A stretch of 23,182 nucleotides of DNA, from positions 1 through 23,182 of the forward strand of contig JAEWFA010000022.1 in assembly GCA_023389055.1 (NCBI GenBank), given 5' to 3'. The notes under the pieces are model-generated. The model made no database searches. It was not told the origin of the DNA and saw nothing but the letters and a program-made list of their open reading frames with translations. The stretch is from Pseudomonadota bacterium. Its GTDB lineage: Bacteria > Pseudomonadota > Gammaproteobacteria > Burkholderiales > Burkholderiaceae_E. The position numbers and the translations under genes are program-made. Shown piece by piece: positions 8,067 to 14,516 of this stretch (position 1 is the first letter of the stretch; every line of letters begins with the position of its first letter).

Positions 8067-9308
8067 ATGACCGGATTCACGCGTCGTGATTTCAACCGCG
8101 CAGCCGTCGTCAGCGGAGCGGGTGCGCTCGCCGCGCCGGCGATCGTCCGCGCACAATCGAAGAAACTGAAGGTCGGCGTGCTGCTGCCTCGCTCCGGCGC
8201 GCTCGCCTTCATCGGCCAGTCGTGCCAGCGCGGCGCCGACATCTCGCCGGCGCTGCTGAAGGAGATGTACGGCGTCGACGTCGAACTGATGAACGCCGAC
8301 ATCGAGTCGAACGTCGACGTCGCGCGCTCGCGTGCCGAGAAGCTGATCGACGAGGGTGCGCAGGTGCTGATGGGCGCTTTCGACTCCGGACCCACCGCCG
8401 CCATCGCCCAGGTGGCCGAGCAGCGCAAGGTGCCGCTGGTGGTGAACATCGCCGCGGCGCCGCAGATCACCGAGCAGGGCTACAAGTACACGTTCCGCAA
8501 CTTCACCACGGCAGGCGAGCTGATCACCAACGGCCTGGCGCTCACGCGTGACCTGTTCCAGGCCACCGGGCGCGCGCCGCGCACGGCGGTCTTCATGCAC
8601 GTGAACGACACCTTCGGCACGTCGATGGCCAAGGGCATCGCCGCGATTTTGCCGAAGCTCGACTACCTGCCGTTCAAGATCGTCGACACGATCGCCTACG
8701 ACCGCGAAGCGCGCGACCTGTCGGTCGAAGTCGCCAAGGCCAAGGCCACCAATGCCGACTTCATCCTGCTGGTGAGCCGGCTGAACGACGCGATCCTGCT
8801 CGTGCGTGAACTGGTCAAACAGCGCTGGTCGCCGCAGGCGGTGCTCAGCCCGGGATCGCCCGGCATGTACGAGGCGCAGTTCTACAAGGCGCTGGGCAAC
8901 CGGTACTCGGATTACTGCATCTCGAACGTTCCCTGGTACAACCCGAAGGCCGAACTCACCAAGCGCGTCGAGGCGCAGTTCAACAAGCAGTTCCCGCAGG
9001 AAAAGCTGATGTTCCACGCGTTGAACGTCGGCTTTACCTTCGAGGCGATGATGATCGCCGCCGACGCGTTCAAGCGCGCCGGCACCGCCGACGGCGCGCA
9101 ACTGGCCGACGCCCTGCGCAAGACGAACATCGCCGAGCACATGATGATCGGCGGTCCGATCCAGTTCGACGCGAAGGGGCAGAACACGCACATTGCGTCG
9201 GCGTGCATCCAGAACCGGGACGGCGAGCCGAAAGTGGTGCTGCCCCAGAACGCGGCGCAGGCCAAGCCGGTGTTTCCGGTGCCGGGGTGGCAGGAGAGGA
9301 AGGCCTGA
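8067..9308 (+). CDS. Liv-type ABC transporter substrate-binding protein, Tat-exported
   Basis: Periplasmic ligand-binding subunit of the branched-chain amino acid (HAAT) ABC importer class, 413 residues. The ATG at 8067 follows a strong purine-rich Shine-Dalgarno (GGGAGAGGAG) and gives a twin-arginine signal (TRRDFNRAAVVSGAG, with RR at residues 6-7), probably cleaved after about residue 26. The mature part starts KLKVGVLLPRSGALAFIGQSC and has the two-lobed type I periplasmic fold with the usual NADI, AFDSGPTAAIAQVAEQ and FRNFTT segments. Its expected partners livHMGF lie in the same direction but 6.2 kb away, beyond a block of unrelated surface-protein genes. Ligand unknown: amino acids, or organic acids given the adjacent CoA ligase. 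Confidence 0.92.
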   Translation: MTGFTRRDFNRAAVVSGAGALAAPAIVRAQSKKLKVGVLLPRSGALAFIGQSCQRGADISPALLKEMYGVDVELMNADIESNVDVARSRAEKLIDEGAQVLMGAFDSGPTAAIAQVAEQRKVPLVVNIAAAPQITEQGYKYTFRNFTTAGELITNGLALTRDLFQATGRAPRTAVFMHVNDTFGTSMAKGIAAILPKLDYLPFKIVDTIAYDREARDLSVEVAKAKATNADFILLVSRLNDAILLVRELVKQRWSPQAVLSPGSPGMYEAQFYKALGNRYSDYCISNVPWYNPKAELTKRVEAQFNKQFPQEKLMFHALNVGFTFEAMMIAADAFKRAGTADGAQLADALRKTNIAEHMMIGGPIQFDAKGQNTHIASACIQNRDGEPKVVLPQNAAQAKPVFPVPGWQERKA

Positions 9309-9339
9309 GACGACCTCCTAGACAGCCGCGGCACGTCAA

Positions 9340-9362
9340 AACGCCGCAACCAGCGGCGTTTT
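9340..9362 (+). terminator. Rho-independent-like hairpin after the binding-protein gene
   Basis: A perfect nine-base-pair stem (AAACGCCGC / GCGGCGTTT) with a five-base loop (AACCA) begins 32 bases after the stop codon, with a short T run in its 3' arm and more Ts after one C-G step. It separates the ligase/binding-protein unit from the accessory block. Confidence 0.75.
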
Positions 9363-9721
9363 CGTTTCGGCCCCCCGGCAGCTCGGCTACGCGGCCGTGT
9401 CACGCCCAAGTCGTCCATCCGCCGCGCACACATTCGTAACAGGGTATGCGATGGCAAACAGAATTAGTTCGTCGGTGAATTTTACGCTCAGCTAAGGCGC
9501 GTGAGAGCGACCCGTTTGATCGAAATCACGTGTAAGCTGTTGATTGTAAGAGAATTAGACGCCGACTCCTCGCGCTCGATCGAGCCGCTTGATGGTGCCG
9601 GGCGCCAGTTCAAATCTCCTTGTCGCCGACGTGGCGAGCGGTAGAGCAAAATTGTCGGCTCGCTTTACGTCTGACCAATAATAGCCCCCCCAAATGCTTG
9701 CACATCAAGGACTTTCTGCAC
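9363..9721. other. Gene-poor, AT-richer spacer at the left side of the accessory block
   Basis: No convincing coding region was found in this stretch. Base composition is visibly poorer in G+C than the flanking operons. It contains an interrupted inverted repeat (9628-9671) and ends at the sigma-54 promoter of the first PEP-CTERM gene. A T-arm-like stretch near 9606 does not fold into a tRNA. Confidence 0.6.
9628..9671. repeat. Interrupted inverted repeat upstream of the sigma-54 promoter
   Basis: GACGT at 9628 pairs with ACGTC at 9667, and GCGAGC at 9634 pairs with GCTCGC at 9658, around an 18-base loop. The 3' arm ends about 52 bases before the -24 element. It could be an activator-binding region for the sigma-54 promoter or an RNA hairpin; nothing further can be said. 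Confidence 0.4.
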
Positions 9722-9738
9722 TGGCACGGAAACTGCTT
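9722..9738 (+). promoter_or_regulatory. Sigma-54 (-24/-12) promoter of PEP-CTERM gene 1
   Basis: TGGCACGGAAACTGCTT matches the RpoN consensus TGGCAC-N5-TTGCW, with the invariant GG and GC exactly 12 bases apart. Transcription would start near 9748, about 30 bases before the ATG at 9778. A 15-of-17 identical element precedes the second PEP-CTERM gene at 14452. PEP-CTERM genes in EPS-producing proteobacteria are known to be linked to the PrsK/PrsR sigma-54 regulatory pair. Confidence 0.85.
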
Positions 9739-9777
9739 GTTATCTCTTACCCTGAGAGGCTATCTGCGGAGCAGCAA

Positions 9778-10458
9778 ATGAAACTCATGTCACTTACTCG
9801 AGGCCTTTTTGCAGGGGCGCTCGCGTTGACCGCCGCCGCCGCTTCAGCCTCCGTTGTTTACACATTCGACGCGACCGAGGTTGCGGCATTCGGTTCGGCG
9901 CCCTACGGCACTGTTACACTGGTCGAGAATGGGTCGAATGTCGATGTGACCGTTAACCTGCGATCGGATCTCGATTTCGTGCTGACGGGTGGTCCGCACT
10001 CGATCTTTTCACTTAACATAAATGACGCGGTCGTTGACGACATCCAGAACATCGCATTCTGGTCGGGCCCCGACGGTCCGGCGTTTCCTATTGCGATTGC
10101 GCCTGGCGAGAATACGCCATATGGCGAGTTTGATTTCATGGTTGACTGTACCGACAACAAAGCTTGCGGTGGGCAAGGTGGGAGCAACCTCATTCAGGAT
10201 CCGCTGACGTTCACAGTTCTGAACTCCACGTATGGCGACTTCGGCGTTGAGAATGCTGACGGCGCGTCGTTCGCTGCCGACGTCATCTGTGTCAGTGGAT
10301 CCTGTAATGGAGCAACGGGTGCGATTGCAGTCACTGGCCCGGGCGTTCCGAATGGCGGTGGTGGCGGCGGTGGAACTCCGGTTCCGCTTCCCGGCACGGC
10401 CGCGTTGCTCGGCTTGGGGCTGTTGGCTGCCGGTTTCGCCCGGCGCGGGAAGGCCTGA
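9778..10458 (+). CDS. PEP-CTERM-like (VPLP variant) exported surface protein 1
   Basis: Predicted secreted protein of 226 residues handled by an exosortase-type system. It starts at ATG 9778 behind GGAG with six-base spacing; longer in-frame starts upstream would include the promoter. A Sec signal peptide covers residues 1-24 (MKLMSL, alanine-rich core, ASA-S). The middle is a beta-rich, acidic domain with no recognised family and two cysteine pairs. A glycine run precedes the C-terminal sorting signal from residue 202: VPLPGTAALLG, a hydrophobic helix, and the basic end ARRGKA. The canonical VPEP is VPLP here, like the VPLPA-CTERM variant class. It is monocistronic: sigma-54 promoter before it and a strong terminator after it. 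No exosortase gene is in the window. Confidence 0.85.
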   Translation: MKLMSLTRGLFAGALALTAAAASASVVYTFDATEVAAFGSAPYGTVTLVENGSNVDVTVNLRSDLDFVLTGGPHSIFSLNINDAVVDDIQNIAFWSGPDGPAFPIAIAPGENTPYGEFDFMVDCTDNKACGGQGGSNLIQDPLTFTVLNSTYGDFGVENADGASFAADVICVSGSCNGATGAIAVTGPGVPNGGGGGGGTPVPLPGTAALLGLGLLAAGFARRGKA

Positions 10459-10481
10459 CGCTTCAGACATCCCTGATCGAG

Positions 10482-10508
10482 AAAGCCCGCGGAAGCGGGC
10501 TTTTTCTT
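10482..10508 (+). terminator. Rho-independent terminator of PEP-CTERM gene 1 (intron target)
   Basis: AAAGCCCGC (10482) pairs with GCGGGCTTT (10495) around the loop GGAA, followed by the T-tract TTTTTCTT ending at 10508. The group IIC intron begins at the very next base, so this hairpin served as its insertion target. Confidence 0.9.
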
Positions 10509-11546
10509 GTGCGCCCGGCACGGGCGCACTCCCGCGGGTGCAAGTCCCGCCGTAAGTTGAGCACAGCGAACAAAGCGAAGCGCAACTGCGGTGACCGAGC
10601 GTGGGAAGGAAGCGTGGAGCGAAGCTGCCAGCCGATGTACAAGAACCGGATACAAGGCGCTGCCAAGCAGGGCTAGCGGGCAAGAAACCGCGAAGCTCTC
10701 GTGATCAAGGCGAGGCGGCGTACATCCAGCGGTTGCGCAGCGAAGGAGTGCGTTCTTACCCGGGGAGATCTGGCCTTGCGGCTGAAAGGCCGACGGGGAT
10801 GACCCGGAGCGAGAAGTCAGCAGAGGCCGTAGTAGTCGTCGGTACGGGGCGAAGGCCCGAACGAGTGGGAGAGCCGATCGATCGTGTCGCTCGGAGGTGC
10901 AAGGCGTCAGAAGCCCGGGCAACCGGGGCGCAGCGTGCAGCGCGAGAGTGAAGCCCCAGCTCGGGCGATGCGTGACGAAGCAACGGGCGTTGGAGCGGCG
11001 CGACCATCGGTTCGTTCGCTACGTCGACGATTGCAACGTCTACGTGCGCAGTCAGCGGGCAGGCGAGCGGGTGCTCGATGGATTACGTCGCCTCTACGAC
11101 CGGCTTCGTCTGAAGACCAACGAAGCCAAGACGGCCGTCGCGTCGGTGTTCGGCCGCAAGTTCTGGGGGAGCCCGGGTGGTCGGATCAAGTGCGCGGTGG
11201 CGAAGAAGGCGGTGCAGATCTTCCGTCAGCGCGCCGCTGGATGACGCGCCGCTCGAGTGGACGAAGCCTCCCCGAGGTGGCGGAACGACTGCGGACAGAC
11301 GATGTACCGAGGGTTGAAGGCGATGGGCGCCTCGGAGGGGGACGCTCGCAAGGTGGCCGCGAACAGCCGGTGCTGGTGGCGTAACGGCCGTATGCAGTTG
11401 AACCGAGCAATGCCTATTGCCTACTTCGACCGGCTCGGCGTGGCCCGACTCTTATGACCTCAACCACTCGAACCGCCCGGTGCGGACCCGCATGCCGGGT
11501 GGTGTGAGAGGGACCGGTCAGGTATCCTGACCGCCCCTATCCCGAT
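10509..11546 (+). mobile_element. Degenerate group IIC intron (about 1.04 kb)
   Basis: Self-splicing retroelement of bacterial class C. The 5' end GTGCGCCCGGCACGGGCGCA resembles the Oceanobacillus iheyensis IIC intron start, as do GGGTGCAAGTCCCG near 10539, TTCTTACCCGGGGAGATCTGG at about 10752-10772, and GAAGTCAGCAGA near 10812. Domain V is the hairpin GAACCGCCCGG ... CCGGGTGGTG at about 11470-11506, followed by GAGAGGGACC, and domain VI ends at CCTATCCCGAT (3' end about 11546). Insertion directly behind a terminator hairpin is the known target habit of this class. The reading frame in domain IV is deleted and frameshifted, so the intron cannot supply its own maturase; the ribozyme core looks largely preserved. 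Confidence 0.92.
10975..11457 (+). pseudogene. Remnant of the intron-encoded reverse transcriptase/maturase
   Basis: Pieces of one group II reverse transcriptase survive in three steps. From about 10987 the frame reads ALERRDHRFVRYVDDCNVYV, the catalytic block with YVDD at 11020-11031 (usually YADD), continuing through GRKFWGSPGG to a stop at 11244. A frame change near 11240 then gives MTRRSSGRSLPEVAERLRTD. A second change, with loss of about 40 residues, gives TMYRGLKAMGAS, VAANSRCWW and AYFDRLGVARLL, the usual C-terminus, ending at 11457. All N-terminal RT blocks (roughly 200-230 residues) are missing. The protein must be inactive. Confidence 0.88.
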
Positions 11547-11589
11547 TCCGAGCACGACGGCCTCAATAAACGCGGCGCCGATGCTCGCA

Positions 11590-13956
11590 CTACGGCTTGT
11601 TGATCACAATCGAATTTGACACGTTGCTGCCAGGCGCGTAGGTCAGGCTCGTGCCGCTGAGGCCCCGCACCGAATACGTCGTCGTCGCGTACTTGTTGTG
11701 GATCATGCCGCTCGCAACGCTGCACGTGCCGTTGCTCCCGGTCGTGCAGCTGACCGATGAGCCGCCTACCGAGAAGCTACCGTTTACAACCGCTCCTGGC
11801 ACCCAAGCGCCGCTTGTATCCTTGACGCCGATTGTCACGGTTGCACGCCACTGCTTCTTGGATGAGGCGGAACTGCCGGTCAACGTGGCAACGAAGACGG
11901 AAATGCTCGGCGAAGTGGTCGTCGTGGTCGTGGGCGAGGTGGTTGTCGTGCTGGTAGGCGAGGTGGTCGTTCCCGTGTCAGTAGTCGTGCTGACGATCGA
12001 CGCGGCATCCGCATAAAGCAGGAGATTGGGAGATCCCGAGCCCGCGCTCGTCACCTTGCCCACCGTGGCGGCCGCCTTGATCGCATCAGCAACGGCTGTT
12101 GCGCTCGCGGTCGGCCGCGATTCGAGCAGCAAGGCAGCTAGCCCGGCGACGTGGGGGCTGGCCATGGAGGTTCCGGCCATCAACTGTGTGGCCGTGTCCG
12201 ACGAATACCATGCTGACTTGATACTGCTCCCGGGAGCGAAGAGGTCTACGCAGGTGCCGTAGTTCGAGTAACTCGCGCGCGCGTCGGTACTCGTCGTCGC
12301 CGCCACCGTGATGGCCGTTGGCTCGCGGGCCGGCGAATAGTTGCATGCACTCGCGCTGTTGTTCATTGCGGCGACCACGACCGGCACGCCACGCGATACC
12401 GCCTTGGCTACCGCCGAGTCAAGCGTCAGCGAGCCCGATCCGCCCAGGGACATGTTGATGACCCCGCGCCCCTTGAGGTTCGCGAGCACCCAGTCGATGC
12501 CGGCGATCATTCCGCTATAGGCGCCCCACGAACTGCAGTCGAGCACGCGGACCGGCACCAGCGTCACGGCCTTCGCCATGCCCCAGGTCGAGCCGCCGAT
12601 GGTTCCGGCGACGTGGGTGCCATGACCGTTGCAGTCGTTCGTGCCGTTGCCGTCGTTGATCGCGGTGTAGCCGGGAGCGACTCGGTTGCCGAAGTCGACA
12701 TGGGTAGCCCGAATACCCGTATCGAGCACGTAAGCAGTGACGCCCGCGCCGGTCGAGCCATAGCTGAAGCTGCCACTCAACGGCAGGTCGCGCTGATCGC
12801 TGCGATCCAGCCCCCACGTCGCTCCGGTCTGCAGTGTGTGGGCGGTTACCGGCTTATCGACCTCGACATAGTCGACGTTCGGGTTGCGCTGCATCGCCGC
12901 CAGGAACGAGTCCACCGCAGGATCGGGCAACGTAACCGCGAAGCCTTTCACGGCGGTTGAGTATACGAAGTCCACGCGGCCATTGGACCCGCGCATCGCA
13001 GCGCTGGACTCGGACGCCGGGTTGCCGACGCTCGAGTTGAATACGACGATCAGACGCTGAAAGCCGAGGGGAGTAACGCGTTTCTCGCCGGCCGAAGCCC
13101 GGTCGAATGCCGCAGTTGCGTCCTTTGTCGTCAGCTCGGAAACGACGGATTTGACCGTCGGGGTCGCGCCAGCCGAAAGTGCGAATCCGGCTTCCAGCGA
13201 CGGCAACTGGGCTTTCACCGCCTGCAACGTGACCGACAATTGGTCACGCGTCGTCATCATGTCTTCCTGCTGCGCAAAGGCCGCCGTGCGCTGTCCGGTC
13301 TCGCCAAGTGCTATCGCCGTGACCCTTGCCATGCTGGCGAGAGCGCGGTCACCGGTCGCCACGAAGTCGGCCATCGGATCGCGGTCCTGCAACCCGAATC
13401 GCGCCTGCACCGACGCACGCGCCTCTGCCAGCGTCTGACCGTTGAAGCTCATCTCGCTGGACACCAACGTAGTCAGCGGACTGATGACCGCTCGCGATAC
13501 GCGCTGACCGCTTCCGTCGGATTGCAGATATGCAGCCACCGGTGACATCAGTGTGAAGCCCTTCTTGCCCGCCTCCTCGAGCGTTGCTCCGCGATCGTCG
13601 GCGTCCTTCGCGGCTGGCGATACGTGCGTGACCAGCATCGCCGTTTCGAGTTGCTCGCTCGAGAGTGGAAGCGACTGCAGCGTGAACGATCCGCTTGCAT
13701 CCGTGGGAGCGGAGATCGGCTCGCCGCTGTCGTGCGTGAGGTTGTGGTTCAGGTCGAGGAACACGACCGCGCCTTCTATCGGGCCGTCGACGACCACGCC
13801 TTCGACCAGGGCGGCGTCCTTCGTCGTGGTCTGCATCGACGTCGAGTCGTCGGACCCGCTTCCGCTACACGCGCCCAGCGCGAGCAGCACCGCCGTGCAG
13901 GCGGTCGAAAGTGCAAATTTTCCGGCGCGTTGTGCACCGATCCGCTGAACGAGCAT
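11590..13956 (-). CDS. Subtilisin-like (S8, proteinase K type) lipoprotein protease
   Basis: Predicted cell-surface serine protease of 788 residues. The start at 13956 has GGGAGG four to five bases upstream. A lipoprotein signal ends at a lipobox-like LGAC (Cys30). Domains in order: a carboxypeptidase-regulatory/SdrD-like beta domain (about 50-105, VVVDGPIEGAVVFLDLN); a helical region of unknown fold (about 110-295); an I9-type inhibitor propeptide (about 302-385, RLIVVFNSSVG ... NVDYVEVDKPV); the S8 domain with triad D412 (VLDTGI), H445 (NGHGTHVAG) and S597 (GTSMASPHVAG), and the proteinase K-like NNSASACNYSPAREP; a threonine/proline linker (about 652-684); and a C-terminal Ig-like domain (about 685-788). 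A c-di-GMP riboswitch leads the mRNA. It is convergent with PEP-CTERM gene 1 and divergent from gene 2. Targets are unknown; neighbouring surface proteins are plausible. Confidence 0.93.
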   Translation of the reverse strand: MLVQRIGAQRAGKFALSTACTAVLLALGACSGSGSDDSTSMQTTTKDAALVEGVVVDGPIEGAVVFLDLNHNLTHDSGEPISAPTDASGSFTLQSLPLSSEQLETAMLVTHVSPAAKDADDRGATLEEAGKKGFTLMSPVAAYLQSDGSGQRVSRAVISPLTTLVSSEMSFNGQTLAEARASVQARFGLQDRDPMADFVATGDRALASMARVTAIALGETGQRTAAFAQQEDMMTTRDQLSVTLQAVKAQLPSLEAGFALSAGATPTVKSVVSELTTKDATAAFDRASAGEKRVTPLGFQRLIVVFNSSVGNPASESSAAMRGSNGRVDFVYSTAVKGFAVTLPDPAVDSFLAAMQRNPNVDYVEVDKPVTAHTLQTGATWGLDRSDQRDLPLSGSFSYGSTGAGVTAYVLDTGIRATHVDFGNRVAPGYTAINDGNGTNDCNGHGTHVAGTIGGSTWGMAKAVTLVPVRVLDCSSWGAYSGMIAGIDWVLANLKGRGVINMSLGGSGSLTLDSAVAKAVSRGVPVVVAAMNNSASACNYSPAREPTAITVAATTSTDARASYSNYGTCVDLFAPGSSIKSAWYSSDTATQLMAGTSMASPHVAGLAALLLESRPTASATAVADAIKAAATVGKVTSAGSGSPNLLLYADAASIVSTTTDTGTTTSPTSTTTTSPTTTTTTSPSISVFVATLTGSSASSKKQWRATVTIGVKDTSGAWVPGAVVNGSFSVGGSSVSCTTGSNGTCSVASGMIHNKYATTTYSVRGLSGTSLTYAPGSNVSNSIVINKP
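11904..12000 (-). repeat. Threonine/serine/proline low-complexity linker in the protease
   Basis: Imperfect repeats of units such as TSPTTTTTT, encoded by repeated GTCGTGGT/GGCGAGGTGG steps, separate the protease domain from the C-terminal Ig-like domain. Such tracts are typical flexible linkers of secreted hydrolases and may vary in length between strains. Confidence 0.75.
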
Positions 13957-13959
13957 CGA

Positions 13960-13982
13960 GACCTCCCGTGATGTGAGAGGCC
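13960..13982 (-). promoter_or_regulatory. Hairpin sequestering the protease Shine-Dalgarno
   Basis: On the minus strand GGCCUCUC (13982-13975) can pair over eight positions with GGGAGGUC (13967-13960), covering the whole ribosome-binding site; the loop is ACAUCAC and the ATG is three bases beyond. The same CCUCUC can pair instead with GGGAGG at the 3' end of the aptamer (14004-13999). This is the layout expected for a translational riboswitch expression platform. Confidence 0.65.
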
Positions 13983-13989
13983 GGACGGG

Positions 13990-14112
13990 ATGACGGTCCC
14001 TCCCGGCAGCCCCGCTGCCATGGCGATCGTCGGCTCGACGGCTCGCTGTAGGCCGGTGGCTTTGCGCCCCGGGCTTTCGCCCGGTTTGCCCTTGTTTGTG
14101 ACGTTTGTCGCG
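13990..14112 (-). ncRNA. Cyclic-di-GMP-I (GEMM) riboswitch aptamer
   Basis: Read on the minus strand, the leader aligns almost base for base with the Vibrio Vc2 aptamer: GUCACAAACAAGGGCAAACC, then P2 closed by a GAAA tetraloop (GGGC GAAA GCCC), GGCGCAAAGCC, the tetraloop receptor ACCGGCCUAC, and P3 GGCAGCGGGGCUGCC (Vc2: GGUAGCGGGGUUACC). P1 is formed by ACGUC with GACCGU. It ends about 35 bases upstream of the protease ATG, so the mRNA senses the second messenger c-di-GMP. The downstream hairpin over the ribosome-binding site suggests control of translation; whether ligand turns it off or on is inference. Confidence 0.95.
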
Positions 14113-14451
14113 CTGTGCGACTGCGAAATAGCTTACGCGTTCCAGTCAGCGCAAATGGCGGCAAGCAGCGCCGCTCGTCCGCATAGCGGACCGCTCGTCT
14201 GGAAATGTCGGAAGGGACGTTTCGGCAGGTGAACAGGCTGCGCGCGTTTGCTGCAGGCGTGGTGGCGGACAGCTGGAATGGCGCCGCATCAGCGCGACAA
14301 ACGGGGTCGTCTACCGAACGGTATCGCGGCTTCGGAGCGTGCTTCGGGCGGGTCAGCTGTGATACACCGCACGTCGCTTCACTTGACTTCGCAGTCAGTG
14401 TTCATCAGTAAATGAGCGAAAACATCTTCTTGATCAACAAGTTAATATTTG
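14113..14451. other. Divergent intergenic region between protease and PEP-CTERM gene 2
   Basis: About 340 bases without a supported gene. It should hold the promoter for the riboswitch-protease transcript (minus strand) and any activator sites for the sigma-54 promoter at 14452. A short open frame at 14205-14411 has no family signature. The stretch nearest the promoter (14400-14451) is AT-rich, as is usual upstream of sigma-54 promoters. Confidence 0.6.
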
Positions 14452-14468
14452 TGGCCCGGAAATTGCTT
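14452..14468 (+). promoter_or_regulatory. Sigma-54 (-24/-12) promoter of PEP-CTERM gene 2
   Basis: TGGCCCGGAAATTGCTT has the invariant GG and GC 12 bases apart and agrees with the RpoN consensus. Transcription would start near 14478, about 39 bases before the ATG at 14517. It differs from the promoter of PEP-CTERM gene 1 at only two of 17 positions, including the non-conserved spacer, which argues for common descent or shared regulation. Confidence 0.87.
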
Positions 14469-14516
14469 CAGTTGCATCGCGTTTCGTTCCGATCGATCAA
14501 CTCAAAGGCCAAAGAG

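Noticed and set aside
6452..8470. 672-codon minus-strand open frame opposite the acyl-CoA ligase
   Set aside because: No recognisable domain; the opposite strand encodes a complete ANL enzyme and the start of a binding protein.
9601..9630. tRNA-like T-arm (AGTTCAAATC) near a possible insertion boundary
   Set aside because: The flanking bases do not form the five-pair T stem, and no acceptor, D or anticodon arms or CCA end are present.
10601..10951. Open frames inside the 5' part of the intron
   Set aside because: The DNA matches conserved ribozyme domains I-III of group IIC introns; the translations are meaningless.
14205..14411. Small open frame in the divergent spacer
   Set aside because: No ribosome-binding site of note, no family signature, and it lies in a region expected to hold regulatory sites.
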